Of a stretch of DNA of 64,000 nt, positions 46,832-55,397 are shown piece after piece. Within the stretch, counting starts at the first letter, position 1. Every line of letters begins with the position of its first letter. Position numbers and translations under genes: made by a program. This DNA comes from an uncultured Methylibium sp. (GTDB lineage: Bacteria > Pseudomonadota > Gammaproteobacteria > Burkholderiales > Burkholderiaceae_C). The DNA lies in assembly GCF_902826655.1 (NCBI RefSeq), contig NZ_CADEFR010000007.1, forward strand, positions 1-64,000, written 5' to 3'. The notes under the pieces were generated by a model that was given only the letters and a program-made list of their open reading frames with translations, was not told the origin of the DNA and did not search any database.

Positions 46832-47716
46832 TCAACCCATCAAGCCGGCCTTGCCGAAGAACCCCTGCGGCCGCACCAGCAGCACCACGGCCATCAGCAC
46901 GAAGATCGACAGCTCGGCCAGGTCCGGAGCGAACAGCGAGGTCATGCTGAACACGATGCCGACCAGCAGGCCCGCCACGACCGCGCCCGGCAACGAGCCC
47001 ATGCCGCCGACCACGGTGACGACGAAGGACTCGGCCAGGATGGGGATGCCCATCTCCGGATTCACCGCGCGCGTCGGCGCCGCGAGCGCACCCGACAGCC
47101 CGGCGATCGCGGTGCCGATGCCGAACACCAGCAGCCACACCTTCGCCACGTCGATGCCGAGCACGCGCACGATCTCGGGATCGCGAGCGCCGGCGCGGAT
47201 GATCAGGCCGTAGCGCGTCTTCTCGATGAAGAGCCACAACGCGCCGATGACCAGGGCGGTGGCGAAGATCAGGAACAGCCGGTAGGTCGGGAAGTAGCCG
47301 ATGCCCAGGTTGGTCGCGCCGCGCAGCTCGGCCGGCGTGCTGGAGGGCATGCCCTCGATGCCGAACAGGAAACGCATCGCGTCGACCAGCACGTAGCCGA
47401 AGCCGAAGGTCAGCAGCAGCGGATAGTCGATGCCGCGGCCGTACAGCGGGCGCACCAGGAAGCGCTCGAGCACGAGGCCGATGCAGCCCACCACCAGCGG
47501 GGTCAGCACGAGGCTGAACCAGAAGCTGCCCGTCAGCCCGAGGAAATAGACCCCGAGGAAGGCGCCGACCATGAAGAAGGCGCCGTGCGCGAAGTTGACG
47601 ACGGTCAGCATGCCGAAGATCAGCGACAGGCCGATCGCCAGCAGCGCGTAGACCGAGCCCAGCGCGATGCCGGTCACCAGTTGCAGCGCGAGCAGGTTCG
47701 GGGTGATCTCACCCAT
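46832..47716 (-). CDS. livH: Branched-chain-type ABC permease LivH
   Basis: A 294-residue permease: N-terminal GIALGSVYALLAIGLSLIFGMLTVVNFAHGAFFMVGA, coupling loop RAGARDPEIVRVLGIDV and GGMGSLPGAVVAGLLVGI. Together with LivM it forms the membrane channel. Follows the solute-binding gene with a 66-base gap that holds a hairpin. Confidence 0.93.
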   Translation of the reverse strand: MGEITPNLLALQLVTGIALGSVYALLAIGLSLIFGMLTVVNFAHGAFFMVGAFLGVYFLGLTGSFWFSLVLTPLVVGCIGLVLERFLVRPLYGRGIDYPLLLTFGFGYVLVDAMRFLFGIEGMPSSTPAELRGATNLGIGYFPTYRLFLIFATALVIGALWLFIEKTRYGLIIRAGARDPEIVRVLGIDVAKVWLLVFGIGTAIAGLSGALAAPTRAVNPEMGIPILAESFVVTVVGGMGSLPGAVVAGLLVGIVFSMTSLFAPDLAELSIFVLMAVVLLVRPQGFFGKAGLMG

Positions 47717-47743
47717 GCGGGCTCCTGACGGAAGGACGAAGGA

Positions 47744-47767
47744 GCCGGGCGCGGCAAGGCACCCGGC
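47744..47767 (-). terminator. Possible attenuator between binding protein and permease genes
   Basis: GCCGGG (47744-47749) pairs with CCCGGC (47762-47767) around a 12-base loop, just after the binding-protein gene. Such hairpins commonly lower expression of the permease genes relative to the abundant binding protein. Short stem, no T-run. Confidence 0.3.
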
Positions 47768-47782
47768 CGGCGGTGAAGGGCT

Positions 47783-49027
47783 TCAGGCGCTGACCTTGTG
47801 CCCCATCTCGTCGCAGCTGCGCAGGTTCTTCTCGTCGGCCGGCTCGATGGCCATCACGTTGAAGACGTCGTTCTTGTCCTTCATGCCCTTGGACTTGCTC
47901 TCGACGATGACCACCGACTGGATCGACTGGTGGTCGCACTTGCGGTACTGCTGCGGCCCCTTGTACCAGTCGTACTTGAGCTGGCGCAGCGCGATCGACA
48001 CCGGCACCGAGTCGCTGGACTTGGCGTTCAGCACCGCCTGCAGCACGCTGCGGATGCCGGCATAGCCGAGCGCGCCGTAGTCGCTGGGCACCGCGCCGCC
48101 GTAAGCCTTGCGGAACTTGTCGTTGAAGGCCTTGGCGGACGGGATCTTGTCCTCCATGCCCCAGTAGTAGGACGTGCCGCCGCCGATGCCCTCGAAGGCC
48201 TCGGCGCCGCCGGCCAGCCGCGAGGTGAACAGCAGCACCGGCGTGATGATCTTGGTGCCCGACTTGATGCCGAAGTCGGTGGCCTGCTTGGCCGAGTTGA
48301 CGAGGTCGCGGCCGAAGTTGCACAGCACCAGCACGTCGGGCTTGAGCGCCTGGATGCGCGGCAGGAAGGCCGAGTAGTCGGCCGTGCCCAGCGGATGGCG
48401 GATGTCGGCCAGCGTCTTCATGCCCAGCGCGTTGCCGGCCCGCTGGAAGCCGCGCACCATCTCGTGGCCGTAGGCGTAGTCGGCGGTCAGGTAGACCACG
48501 CCCTTGCCGGTCTTGGGGAAGTAGTAGCGCGCCACCGCACCGGCCGTGAGGTGCGGGTTCAGCGCCTCGTGGAAGGTGTACAGGCTCCAGTCCTTGGCCT
48601 CGTTGATCGCGTCGGACTGGCTGATCGAGTTGAAGATGATCTTGCGGTCGCGGCACACCGCGTTGATGGACAGCTGGGTCGCGGCCGACAGCGAGCCGAC
48701 GACGAAGTTCACCTTGTCCTTCTCGATCAGCTCGAGCGTGCGGGTCGCCGCCTCGCCGGGGTTGAGCTTGTCGTCGCGCACCAGCAGCTCGCACTTGCGG
48801 CCGTTGAAGCCGCCGGCCTCGTTCCATTCCTTCACCGCCAGTTCGGCGGCGCGCACCTGGTCCTGTGCCTCGGCCGAGAAGGCCCCGGTCAGCGGCACCG
48901 GAAAGCCGATCTTGATCGGCTCGCCGCTCTGCGCGCGCGCGATGTTGAACAGCATCGGGCTGGCGGCCGCAGCGGCGCCGGTCGCGATCAGCTGGCGGCG
49001 GCGACGGTTCGGGGAAGTCGTGCTCAT
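47783..49027 (-). CDS. Periplasmic solute-binding protein, Leu/amide/aromatic type, Tat-like signal
   Basis: A 414-residue periplasmic binding protein. The N-terminus has a basic run (NRRRRQL) and a hydrophobic segment ending in NIARAQS, resembling Tat signals. The body is the Leu/Ile/Val-binding fold: EPIKIGFPVPLTGAFSAEAQD, VNFVVGSLSAATQLSINAVC, YLTADYAYGHEMVRGFQRAG. This sub-branch also includes urea/amide and aromatic binders; the ligand is not readable. It feeds livHMGF immediately downstream. Confidence 0.9.
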   Translation of the reverse strand: MSTTSPNRRRRQLIATGAAAAASPMLFNIARAQSGEPIKIGFPVPLTGAFSAEAQDQVRAAELAVKEWNEAGGFNGRKCELLVRDDKLNPGEAATRTLELIEKDKVNFVVGSLSAATQLSINAVCRDRKIIFNSISQSDAINEAKDWSLYTFHEALNPHLTAGAVARYYFPKTGKGVVYLTADYAYGHEMVRGFQRAGNALGMKTLADIRHPLGTADYSAFLPRIQALKPDVLVLCNFGRDLVNSAKQATDFGIKSGTKIITPVLLFTSRLAGGAEAFEGIGGGTSYYWGMEDKIPSAKAFNDKFRKAYGGAVPSDYGALGYAGIRSVLQAVLNAKSSDSVPVSIALRQLKYDWYKGPQQYRKCDHQSIQSVVIVESKSKGMKDKNDVFNVMAIEPADEKNLRSCDEMGHKVSA

Positions 49028-49087
49028 CTCGGGTCTCCTGTGGGCGGACGGTGTCGTCTCTGGGGTGGATGATCGGGTTCGGGCGGC

Positions 49088-50323
49088 TCAGGCCGGCACC
49101 GGCGCGTCGCGCATGGCGGCCAGGTCGATCGCGGTTTCGCGCATCACGGTGCTGGCGTCGCGGGCCGTCTCGGCGGCGCCGCGCTCGGCGGCGCTGCCGC
49201 CCTGGGCCTGCATGTAGGCCCCGAGGCGGCGGCCGCGCTCGACCACCGCGCGGCCCGCGGGCAGCCGTTGCGACTCGTAGCGCTGCAGCGCCTGCGGCGT
49301 GGCGCCGAGTTCGGCGATCGCCGCGCAGAGCGCCAGCGCGTCGTCGCCGGCCTTGGTCACGCCCATGCCGACATGCGGCCGCGCCACGAAGGCCGCATCG
49401 CCCATCAGCGCGACGCGGCCGAAGGCCAGTTGCTGCGACATCAGGTCGTGGATCGGCTGCAGGAATGGCTGCGCGGTCTTCTCCAGCACCTCGGCCCACT
49501 GCGGCGCGAGCAGGTCGCGGGCCGCCTCGCGCATGCGCGCGACCTCGTGCCAGCTCACCTTGTGCGGCGGGATGCCGGCGGCGTGGTGCACGCCGTCGGC
49601 ATCGGTCATCAGGCGCTTCAGCTCGACGGCCTCGTCGGCCGGGCGGTACCAGACGAAGTTGTAGCGCCGCTGGCCGCGCGCGGTCGCGTTGCCGGGGCCG
49701 GCGACGGGGTAGCCGATCATCTGCTCGCCGCGCGGCAGGCCGAAACCGAAGTGGTCGAACAGCGTGTCCAGCGTGCGCTGCGACAGCAGCCCTTCGTCGC
49801 AGACGCCGCGCCAGGCGACGTAGCCGGCGTACTCGGCCTGCGCCGCGGGCGCCAGCTGTGCGCGCACCGCGGAGCGGATGCCGTCGGAGGCGACCAGCAG
49901 GTCGGCCTCGAAGCGCTCGCCGCCGGCGCAGTGCACGCGCACGGCCTGCCCGTCCTGGTCGACCCGCGCGACGCTGCAGCCGCGCCGGTGGCGCTCGGCG
50001 GGCAGGGCCGCCAGCAGCAGGGCGTAGAGCCGGCTCCAGGACGTCAGCACCTGCGCATGGTCGCCGCTCGCCACGGTATCTCCCTGCGCATCCAGCACCA
50101 CGCGCGAGGCGACGGCGACGCCCAGCGTCTCGTCGACCGTCACGCCGGCGGCGCGCAGGGCCGTCACCAGACCACGGTGCGTGACGATGCCGGCGCCGCG
50201 GCCGTCGAGCGAGGCGCTCGCCTTCTCGAGCACCGTCACGTCGTGCCCCGCGCGCAGCAGCACGTTGGCGGCCATCAGGCCACCGAGCGAGCCGCCGGCC
50301 ACGAGAATGCGCGCAGCATGCAT
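49088..50323 (-). CDS. FAD monooxygenase resembling 2,6-dihydroxypyridine 3-hydroxylase
   Basis: A 411-residue class A flavoprotein monooxygenase. FAD motif ILVAGGSLGGLMAANVLLRAG, GAGIVTHRGLVTALR, DG motif LLVASDGIRSAVR, and GDAAFVARPHVGMGVTKAGDDAL. The stretches EYAGYVAWRGVCD and MIGYPVAGPGN closely follow dihydroxypyridine hydroxylases of nicotine degraders, as I remember them. Predicted reaction: NADH-dependent ring hydroxylation of a hydroxypyridine or related ring. It lies five bases after the VOC gene and 60 bases before the binding-protein gene. Confidence 0.8.
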   Translation of the reverse strand: MHAARILVAGGSLGGLMAANVLLRAGHDVTVLEKASASLDGRGAGIVTHRGLVTALRAAGVTVDETLGVAVASRVVLDAQGDTVASGDHAQVLTSWSRLYALLLAALPAERHRRGCSVARVDQDGQAVRVHCAGGERFEADLLVASDGIRSAVRAQLAPAAQAEYAGYVAWRGVCDEGLLSQRTLDTLFDHFGFGLPRGEQMIGYPVAGPGNATARGQRRYNFVWYRPADEAVELKRLMTDADGVHHAAGIPPHKVSWHEVARMREAARDLLAPQWAEVLEKTAQPFLQPIHDLMSQQLAFGRVALMGDAAFVARPHVGMGVTKAGDDALALCAAIAELGATPQALQRYESQRLPAGRAVVERGRRLGAYMQAQGGSAAERGAAETARDASTVMRETAIDLAAMRDAPVPA

Positions 50324-50328
50324 CGCCG

Positions 50329-50772
50329 TCACGCCCTCGCGGCGTCCTCGATCGCCGGGTAGTTGAGTTCGATGACCACGCCGTTCGGGTCGTCGACGAA
50401 GACCTGATGCAGACCGAGGTTGGGCACGGTGCGCTCCCGGCGTGCCACGCCCAGACGTTCGAGCCGCTCGCGCATCGCCGCCAGCCCGGTGGCGAAGAAG
50501 GCGACATGGTCGATCGCGCCGCTGCCCTCGAGGCTCGCTTCGTCGCGGTCGCCGAGGTAGGCCTTCAGGCCCTCGGGGTCGTTGCGGTCGATGCCGATGA
50601 TGTGGACCACCGAGTTGGCCCAGACCGAGGTGTCGCCCTCGTACAGCCACAGGCCCGGGAAGGCGAAGGCCGGACGCGGGCCGACCTTCAGGCCCAGCAC
50701 GTCCTCGTAGAAGCGCCGGCAGGCGTCGAGGTCGGTCGAGCGGATCGAGTAGTGGTTCAGCGTCAATGCCAT
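50329..50772 (-). CDS. VOC-family (glyoxalase/dioxygenase superfamily) protein
   Basis: A 147-residue protein with two VOC repeats: NHYSIRSTDLDACRRFYEDVLGLKVG and IDHVAFFATGLAAMRERL. Metal-ligand positions are seen as His7, His in VVHIIG/IDHVAF and Glu in GVVIELNYP. It could be a metal-dependent isomerase, lyase or extradiol dioxygenase of a ring-cleavage pathway. It starts 18 bases before the TetR stop and is cotranscribed with the flavin monooxygenase. Confidence 0.85.
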   Translation of the reverse strand: MALTLNHYSIRSTDLDACRRFYEDVLGLKVGPRPAFAFPGLWLYEGDTSVWANSVVHIIGIDRNDPEGLKAYLGDRDEASLEGSGAIDHVAFFATGLAAMRERLERLGVARRERTVPNLGLHQVFVDDPNGVVIELNYPAIEDAARA

Positions 50773-50790
50773 CGTCGCTCCTTGCTGCGG

Positions 50791-51504
50791 TCAGGCCGCG
50801 CGCGCGAGCCGCGGCTTGTCGCCCGCCTGCTCCGCCAGCAACACGCCGGCCTGGGCCAGGTAGCCCTGCACGCGGTCGCGGATGTAGGTCTCGACCAGCG
50901 GGCCGTCGCCCTCGCCGCGGTAGTGCTGCGCGTAGCACAGCGGCAGGATGCCGAGCTGGTAGATCAGGCCGCCGTGCAGGCCCATCAGCAGCGCCTCCTC
51001 GCGTGCCGAAGGCTTGCCGCGGCCGGTCAGGCCGTGGGCGCGCCGCGCCTCGCGCAGCACGCGCGGGAACAGCCGTTCGCGCAGCAGGTCGAAGTAGCGC
51101 TGCGGGATCAGGCCGTCGCTCATGCCCGAGTACATGAAGATGCGCAGCCACTCGGGCGTGAGGATGGCGCGGAGGTATTCGCCGTAGAAGGCGCAGAGCT
51201 TGTCCTCGACGCCGCCCGGCCCGTCGAGCAACGCCTCCCAGCGCACGTCCCAGCGGTTGGCGATCACGGTCTCGTAGACACGCTCGATCAGCGCCTGCTT
51301 GGTCGGAAAGTAGTGGTACAGCAGCGCGTGGGTAACGCCGATCTCGGCGGCGAGCTCGCGCGTCTGCGCCTCCAGGCCGTGGCGCGCGAAGAAGTCGACC
51401 GCGCCGCGCAGGATCTGCTGCTCGCGGTCGGCCGCGCTCAGGCGCTGGCGGACCGGCGCACCGGCGGCCTGGCGGGGGGGGCGGGTTTTTGCTGTATTTA
51501 CCAT
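50791..51504 (-). CDS. TetR-family transcriptional regulator
   Basis: A 237-residue TetR regulator. N-terminal HTH: REQQILRGAVDFFARHGLEAQTRELAAEIGVTHALLYHYFPTKQALIERVYE. The C-terminal domain is all-helical for ligand binding. ATG 51504 is chosen because it comes just after the operator; longer in-frame starts would run through the intergenic repeat. It heads the minus-strand operon and faces the molybdenum hydroxylase genes. Confidence 0.88.
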   Translation of the reverse strand: MVNTAKTRPPRQAAGAPVRQRLSAADREQQILRGAVDFFARHGLEAQTRELAAEIGVTHALLYHYFPTKQALIERVYETVIANRWDVRWEALLDGPGGVEDKLCAFYGEYLRAILTPEWLRIFMYSGMSDGLIPQRYFDLLRERLFPRVLREARRAHGLTGRGKPSAREEALLMGLHGGLIYQLGILPLCYAQHYRGEGDGPLVETYIRDRVQGYLAQAGVLLAEQAGDKPRLARAA

Positions 51505-51506
51505 TT

Positions 51507-51542
51507 GCTCAACACTGCGAACATTGTTGAGCGCTTGCTCAA
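51507..51542. promoter_or_regulatory. TetR-type operator with three half-sites
   Basis: GCTCAACA (51507-51514) is inverted as TGTTGAGC (51525-51532), perfect 8-base arms; a further GCTCAA at 51537-51542 pairs with TTGAGC across four bases. The site lies immediately upstream of the TetR start in the divergent gap, as expected for autoregulation and control of both operons. Confidence 0.6.
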
Positions 51543-51599
51543 TAGCGAGCATCCCGACAAACCCGCAGCGTCCCGACCGCCGCACTTCCGGAGCTCCCG

Positions 51600-52454
51600 A
51601 TGAAGGCCCCCTCATTCGACGTCGTGCGCGCCGCGTCGCTGCCGCAGGTCTTCGACCTGATGCGCCAGCACGGCGACGGCGCGCGCCTGCTGGCCGGCGG
51701 ACAGACGCTGATGGCGACGCTGAACATGCGGCTGTCGGAGCCGGCGCTGCTGATCGACATCAACGCGCTGGCCGAGCTGCGCGGCATCGCGGTCGCCGGC
51801 AAGCTGCTGCGCATCGGCGCGCTGACGACGCACACCGAGATCGAGGCATCGGCGCTGGTCGCGCAGCACGCGCCGCTGCTGGCGCAGGCGGCCCCGCACA
51901 TCGCGCACCGCGCGATCCGCAACCTGGGCACCTTCGGCGGCTCGCTGGCCTATGCAGACCCGGCGGCCGAGTGGCCGGCTTGCGTGCTGGCGCTCGACGC
52001 CACGCTGGTGCTGCGCAGCGCTACCGGCGAACGCAAGGTCGCCGCGCGCGACTTCTTCCAGGGCCTGTACACCACCGCGCTGCGGCCCGACGAACTGCTG
52101 GCCGCCTGCGAAGTGCCGCTGCTCGCTCCCGACGAGCGCCAGAGCTTCGACGAACTGGCGCGCCGCCATGGCGACTACGCGATCGCCGGCCTGGCGGCGC
52201 GCGCACTGTGGCGCGGCGGCAAGCTCTCGGACGTGAAGCTCGCCTTCCTCGGCCTCGAGGACCGGCCGGTGCGCGCACCCAGGACCGAGGCCCTGCTGCA
52301 CGGCAAGGCGCCCGACGACGCGCTGCTGGCCGACGCCGAGCGCGCGCTGCGCGCCGAACTGCAGCCGATGGGCGATCTGACCAACGGCCCCGACACCAAG
52401 CGCCAGCTCGCCGCGGTGCTGATGAAGCGCGCGCTGCGGCGGCTGAGCGCCTGA
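51600..52454 (+). CDS. Molybdenum hydroxylase FAD subunit (CoxM type)
   Basis: A 284-residue FAD-binding subunit of the xanthine oxidase family. FAD motifs ARLLAGGQTLMATLNMRLSEP and AIRNLGTFGGSLAYADPAAEWPA. A C-terminal CO-dehydrogenase-flavoprotein domain follows. It passes electrons from the iron-sulfur subunit to an acceptor. First gene of the plus-strand unit; order FAD, FeS, Mo matches CO dehydrogenase and nicotine-type hydroxylases. Confidence 0.92.
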   Translation: MKAPSFDVVRAASLPQVFDLMRQHGDGARLLAGGQTLMATLNMRLSEPALLIDINALAELRGIAVAGKLLRIGALTTHTEIEASALVAQHAPLLAQAAPHIAHRAIRNLGTFGGSLAYADPAAEWPACVLALDATLVLRSATGERKVAARDFFQGLYTTALRPDELLAACEVPLLAPDERQSFDELARRHGDYAIAGLAARALWRGGKLSDVKLAFLGLEDRPVRAPRTEALLHGKAPDDALLADAERALRAELQPMGDLTNGPDTKRQLAAVLMKRALRRLSA

Positions 52455-52467
52455 ACGAGAGACGACG

Positions 52468-52980
52468 ATGGCCCACGACATCCCCCCGCGACGCATCCGC
52501 GTCGACATCAACGGCAGCCCGGTCACGCGCGAGGTCGAGCCGCGCCGCCACCTGGTCGACTTCCTGCGCGAGAGCTGCGGACTCAAGGGCGCCCACCTCG
52601 GCTGCGAGCACGGCGTCTGCGGCGCCTGCACGGTGCGGCTGGACGGCAAGATCGTGCGCGGCTGCCTGGTGCTGGCGGTGCAGGCCGACGGCCGACGGGT
52701 CGAGACGGTGGAGACGCCGACGCCGTCACCACGGCTGCGCGCCTTGCAGGACGCCTTCATCGCACGCAACGCGCTGCAGTGCGGCTACTGCACCTCGGGC
52801 ATGTTGATGGCCGCGCTGGAGCTGGTCGAGCAGCGCCCCGACGCCGGCCGCGAAGAGGTGCGCGGCTGGATGAGCGGCAACTACTGCCGCTGCACCGGCT
52901 ACCACGCGATCGTCGATGCGGTCTGCGACGTGCTGGCCTTGCAGAAGGCCGGCAAGCTCGGCGAGGAGGCCACCGCATGA
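52468..52980 (+). CDS. Molybdenum hydroxylase [2Fe-2S] subunit (CoxS type)
   Basis: A 170-residue subunit with two [2Fe-2S] sites: plant-type ferredoxin cysteines C46, C51, C54 and C66, and the helical-domain cysteines C105, C108, C140 and C142 (LQCGYCTSGM and NYCRCTGYH). It follows the FAD subunit by 13 bases and overlaps the large subunit start (ATGA). Confidence 0.95.
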   Translation: MAHDIPPRRIRVDINGSPVTREVEPRRHLVDFLRESCGLKGAHLGCEHGVCGACTVRLDGKIVRGCLVLAVQADGRRVETVETPTPSPRLRALQDAFIARNALQCGYCTSGMLMAALELVEQRPDAGREEVRGWMSGNYCRCTGYHAIVDAVCDVLALQKAGKLGEEATA

Positions 52981-55394
52981 ACAGCCCCCGCGAAGCGCCC
53001 TTCGTCCGCGAGCTGGACGACGTCACCGAGGACCAGCGCCACATCGGCGAGTCGGTGCCGCGCGACGGCGTGCGCCGGCTGGTGCAGGGCCGCGGCCAGT
53101 ACATCGACGACGTCGAGCTGCCGCGCATGGTGCATGTCGTGTACTGGCGCTCACCGGTCGCGCACATGCGCATCACCGGCATCGATGCGGCCGTGACGCG
53201 CAAGATGCCCGGCGTGGTCGGTGTCTTCACCGGCCCGGACCTGGCGCGCATCTGCAAGCCCTGGGTGGCGACGCTGGCCCACCTGGCCGGCATCAAGAGT
53301 GCGCCCGAGTACCCGCTGGCGATCGATCGCGCCGTCTGGCAGGGCGAGCCGGTGGTCGCGATCGCCGCCGAGACCCGCGTGCAGGCCGAGGACGCGCTGC
53401 AGCACCTGGTCGTCGACTGGGAAGAGCTGCCCGCGGTGGTCGACACCGAGACCGCGCTCGATGCGGCCACCCCGGTGATCCACCCGGAGCTGGGCGACAA
53501 CCTGTGCTTCGAGCGCAAGCTGAATGTCGGCGACGTCGACGCCGCCTTCGCGCGCGCCGACGCGGTGTTCGAGGAGACCTATGTCTTCGGCCGCCACACC
53601 GGGGTGACGCTGGAGCCGCGTTGCCAGATCGCCGACTGGAATCCGGGTCGCTGTTTGGCAGAGGGCAAGCTCACCGTCTGGCACAGCTTCCAGGCGCCGC
53701 ACATGATGCAGGACCTCTACTGCCGCCAGTTCGACCTGAAGGAAGAGCAGGTCCGCGTGCTGTGCAAGGACGTCGGCGGGAGCTTCGGCATCAAGGTGCA
53801 CGCCTATCCCGACGACTTCGCGACGGTGGCGATCAGCCTGATCCTCGGCCGGCCGGTCAAGTTCGTCGCCGACCGGCTGGAGAGCTTCGTCTCCGACATC
53901 CACGCGCGCGAGCACCGCATCAAGGCGCGCATCGCTGCCACCCGGGACGGCGAGATCCTGGCCTTCGAGATCGACGACCTCACCGGCATCGGCCCCTTCA
54001 GCATGTTCCCGCGCACCAGCGGCATCGAAGGCAACCAGGTCGTCAACCTGACCGGCGGACCCTACAAGCACAAGGACTACCGCGCGGCACTGAAGGTCGT
54101 GTTCCAGAACAAGACCCCGACCTGCCAGTACCGCGGCGTCGGCCACCCGATCGCCTGCGCGGTGACCGAGGCGCTGGTCGACGGCGTGGCCGCCAAGATC
54201 GGCATGGACCCGCTGGCGATCCGGCTGAAGAACGTGATCCCGGACGACGCCTATCCGGCGACCGGTGCCTCCGGCATCAAGCTCGAGGTGCTGTCGCACG
54301 AGGCCTGCCTGGCCAAGGCGCGCGAGCTGTGCGGCTACGAGGCGCTGCGCGCCGAGCAGGCCACCCTGCGCGCCAAGGGCATCTACCGCGGCATCGGCCT
54401 CGCGACGGTGATCGAGCTGACCAACCCGAGCGCGGCCTTCTACGGCGTCGGCGGCGCGCGCATCGCGTCGCAGGACGGCGCGACGATGCGGCTCGAGCCG
54501 AGCGGCGCGGTCACGCTGCTGTCCAGCGTCGGCGAACAAGGCCAGGGCACCGAGGCCATCTACCTGCAGATCGCGGCCGACGCGGTGGGCGTGGACATCG
54601 GCCGCGTGCGCGTGGTCACCAGCGACACCGATGTCACGCCCTATGGCGGCGGCACCTGGGCCAGCCGCGGCGCGGGCGTGGGCGGCGAGGCGGTGCTGCA
54701 GGCCGGGCTGGCGCTGCGCGCCAACATTCTGAAGACCGCGGCGGTGATCCTCCAGCGCGACGACGCGTCCGGCCTGATCCTGCGTCGCGGCGCGGTGCTC
54801 GACGAGAAGACCGGCGAAGAACTGCTGCCGCTGGCCGAGCTGGGCCGCATCGCCTACTTCCGCAGCGACACGCTGCCCAAGGACTACACGCCCGAGCTGA
54901 TGGTCACGCGCCACTACGCGCAGCGCGACTACCCCTTCATCTTCACCAACGGCGTGCAGGTCAGCTACGTGGAGGTCGACGCCGACACCGGCTTCGTCAA
55001 GCTGCTGGGCCACTGGTGCGTGGAGGACTGCGGCCGCGTCATCAACCCGATGCTGGTGGACGAACAGATGCGCGGCGCGATCGTGCAGGGCATCGGCGGC
55101 GTGCTGTTCGAGGAATGCCTGTACGACGAGCACGGCACGATGAAGAACGGCAGCATGGCCGACTACCTGGTGCCGATGGCTGCCGAGATGCCTGACATCG
55201 TCGTCGCGCATGTGCAGACACCGACCCGGAGCTCGCTGCTCGGCGCCAAGGGCGCCGGCGAGGCCGGCACCGCCGGCGCGCCGGCCGCGGTGATGAATGC
55301 GATCAACGACGCGCTGGCGCCGCTGAACGCGCGCGTCGCCTCGCAGCCGATCACGCCCGAGAAGATCCTGCGGGCGCTGGGCAAGGTGGGCTGA
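52977..55394 (+). CDS. Molybdenum hydroxylase large catalytic subunit (CoxL type)
   Basis: An 805-residue molybdopterin-cytosine-dinucleotide-type subunit. Mo-cofactor regions: GGSFGIKVHAYPDDF, TCQYRGVGHPIACAVTEAL, SSVGEQGQGTEAIYLQIAADAVG, and catalytic Glu762 in GAKGAGEAGTAGAPAAV. The usual YRGAGRPEA loop reads YRGVGHPIA, so the substrate pocket differs from xanthine dehydrogenase. There is no AYRC-type CO-dehydrogenase active loop. It hydroxylates a ring or aldehyde carbon using water. No maturation genes (coxD/E/F) follow. Confidence 0.93.
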   Translation: MNSPREAPFVRELDDVTEDQRHIGESVPRDGVRRLVQGRGQYIDDVELPRMVHVVYWRSPVAHMRITGIDAAVTRKMPGVVGVFTGPDLARICKPWVATLAHLAGIKSAPEYPLAIDRAVWQGEPVVAIAAETRVQAEDALQHLVVDWEELPAVVDTETALDAATPVIHPELGDNLCFERKLNVGDVDAAFARADAVFEETYVFGRHTGVTLEPRCQIADWNPGRCLAEGKLTVWHSFQAPHMMQDLYCRQFDLKEEQVRVLCKDVGGSFGIKVHAYPDDFATVAISLILGRPVKFVADRLESFVSDIHAREHRIKARIAATRDGEILAFEIDDLTGIGPFSMFPRTSGIEGNQVVNLTGGPYKHKDYRAALKVVFQNKTPTCQYRGVGHPIACAVTEALVDGVAAKIGMDPLAIRLKNVIPDDAYPATGASGIKLEVLSHEACLAKARELCGYEALRAEQATLRAKGIYRGIGLATVIELTNPSAAFYGVGGARIASQDGATMRLEPSGAVTLLSSVGEQGQGTEAIYLQIAADAVGVDIGRVRVVTSDTDVTPYGGGTWASRGAGVGGEAVLQAGLALRANILKTAAVILQRDDASGLILRRGAVLDEKTGEELLPLAELGRIAYFRSDTLPKDYTPELMVTRHYAQRDYPFIFTNGVQVSYVEVDADTGFVKLLGHWCVEDCGRVINPMLVDEQMRGAIVQGIGGVLFEECLYDEHGTMKNGSMADYLVPMAAEMPDIVVAHVQTPTRSSLLGAKGAGEAGTAGAPAAVMNAINDALAPLNARVASQPITPEKILRALGKVG

Positions 55395-55397
55395 GCG

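Noticed and set aside
51471..51495. Run of G near the TetR N-terminus
   Set aside because: Short G-run inside coding sequence; no alternative frame joins a neighbouring gene, unlike the ntrY case.
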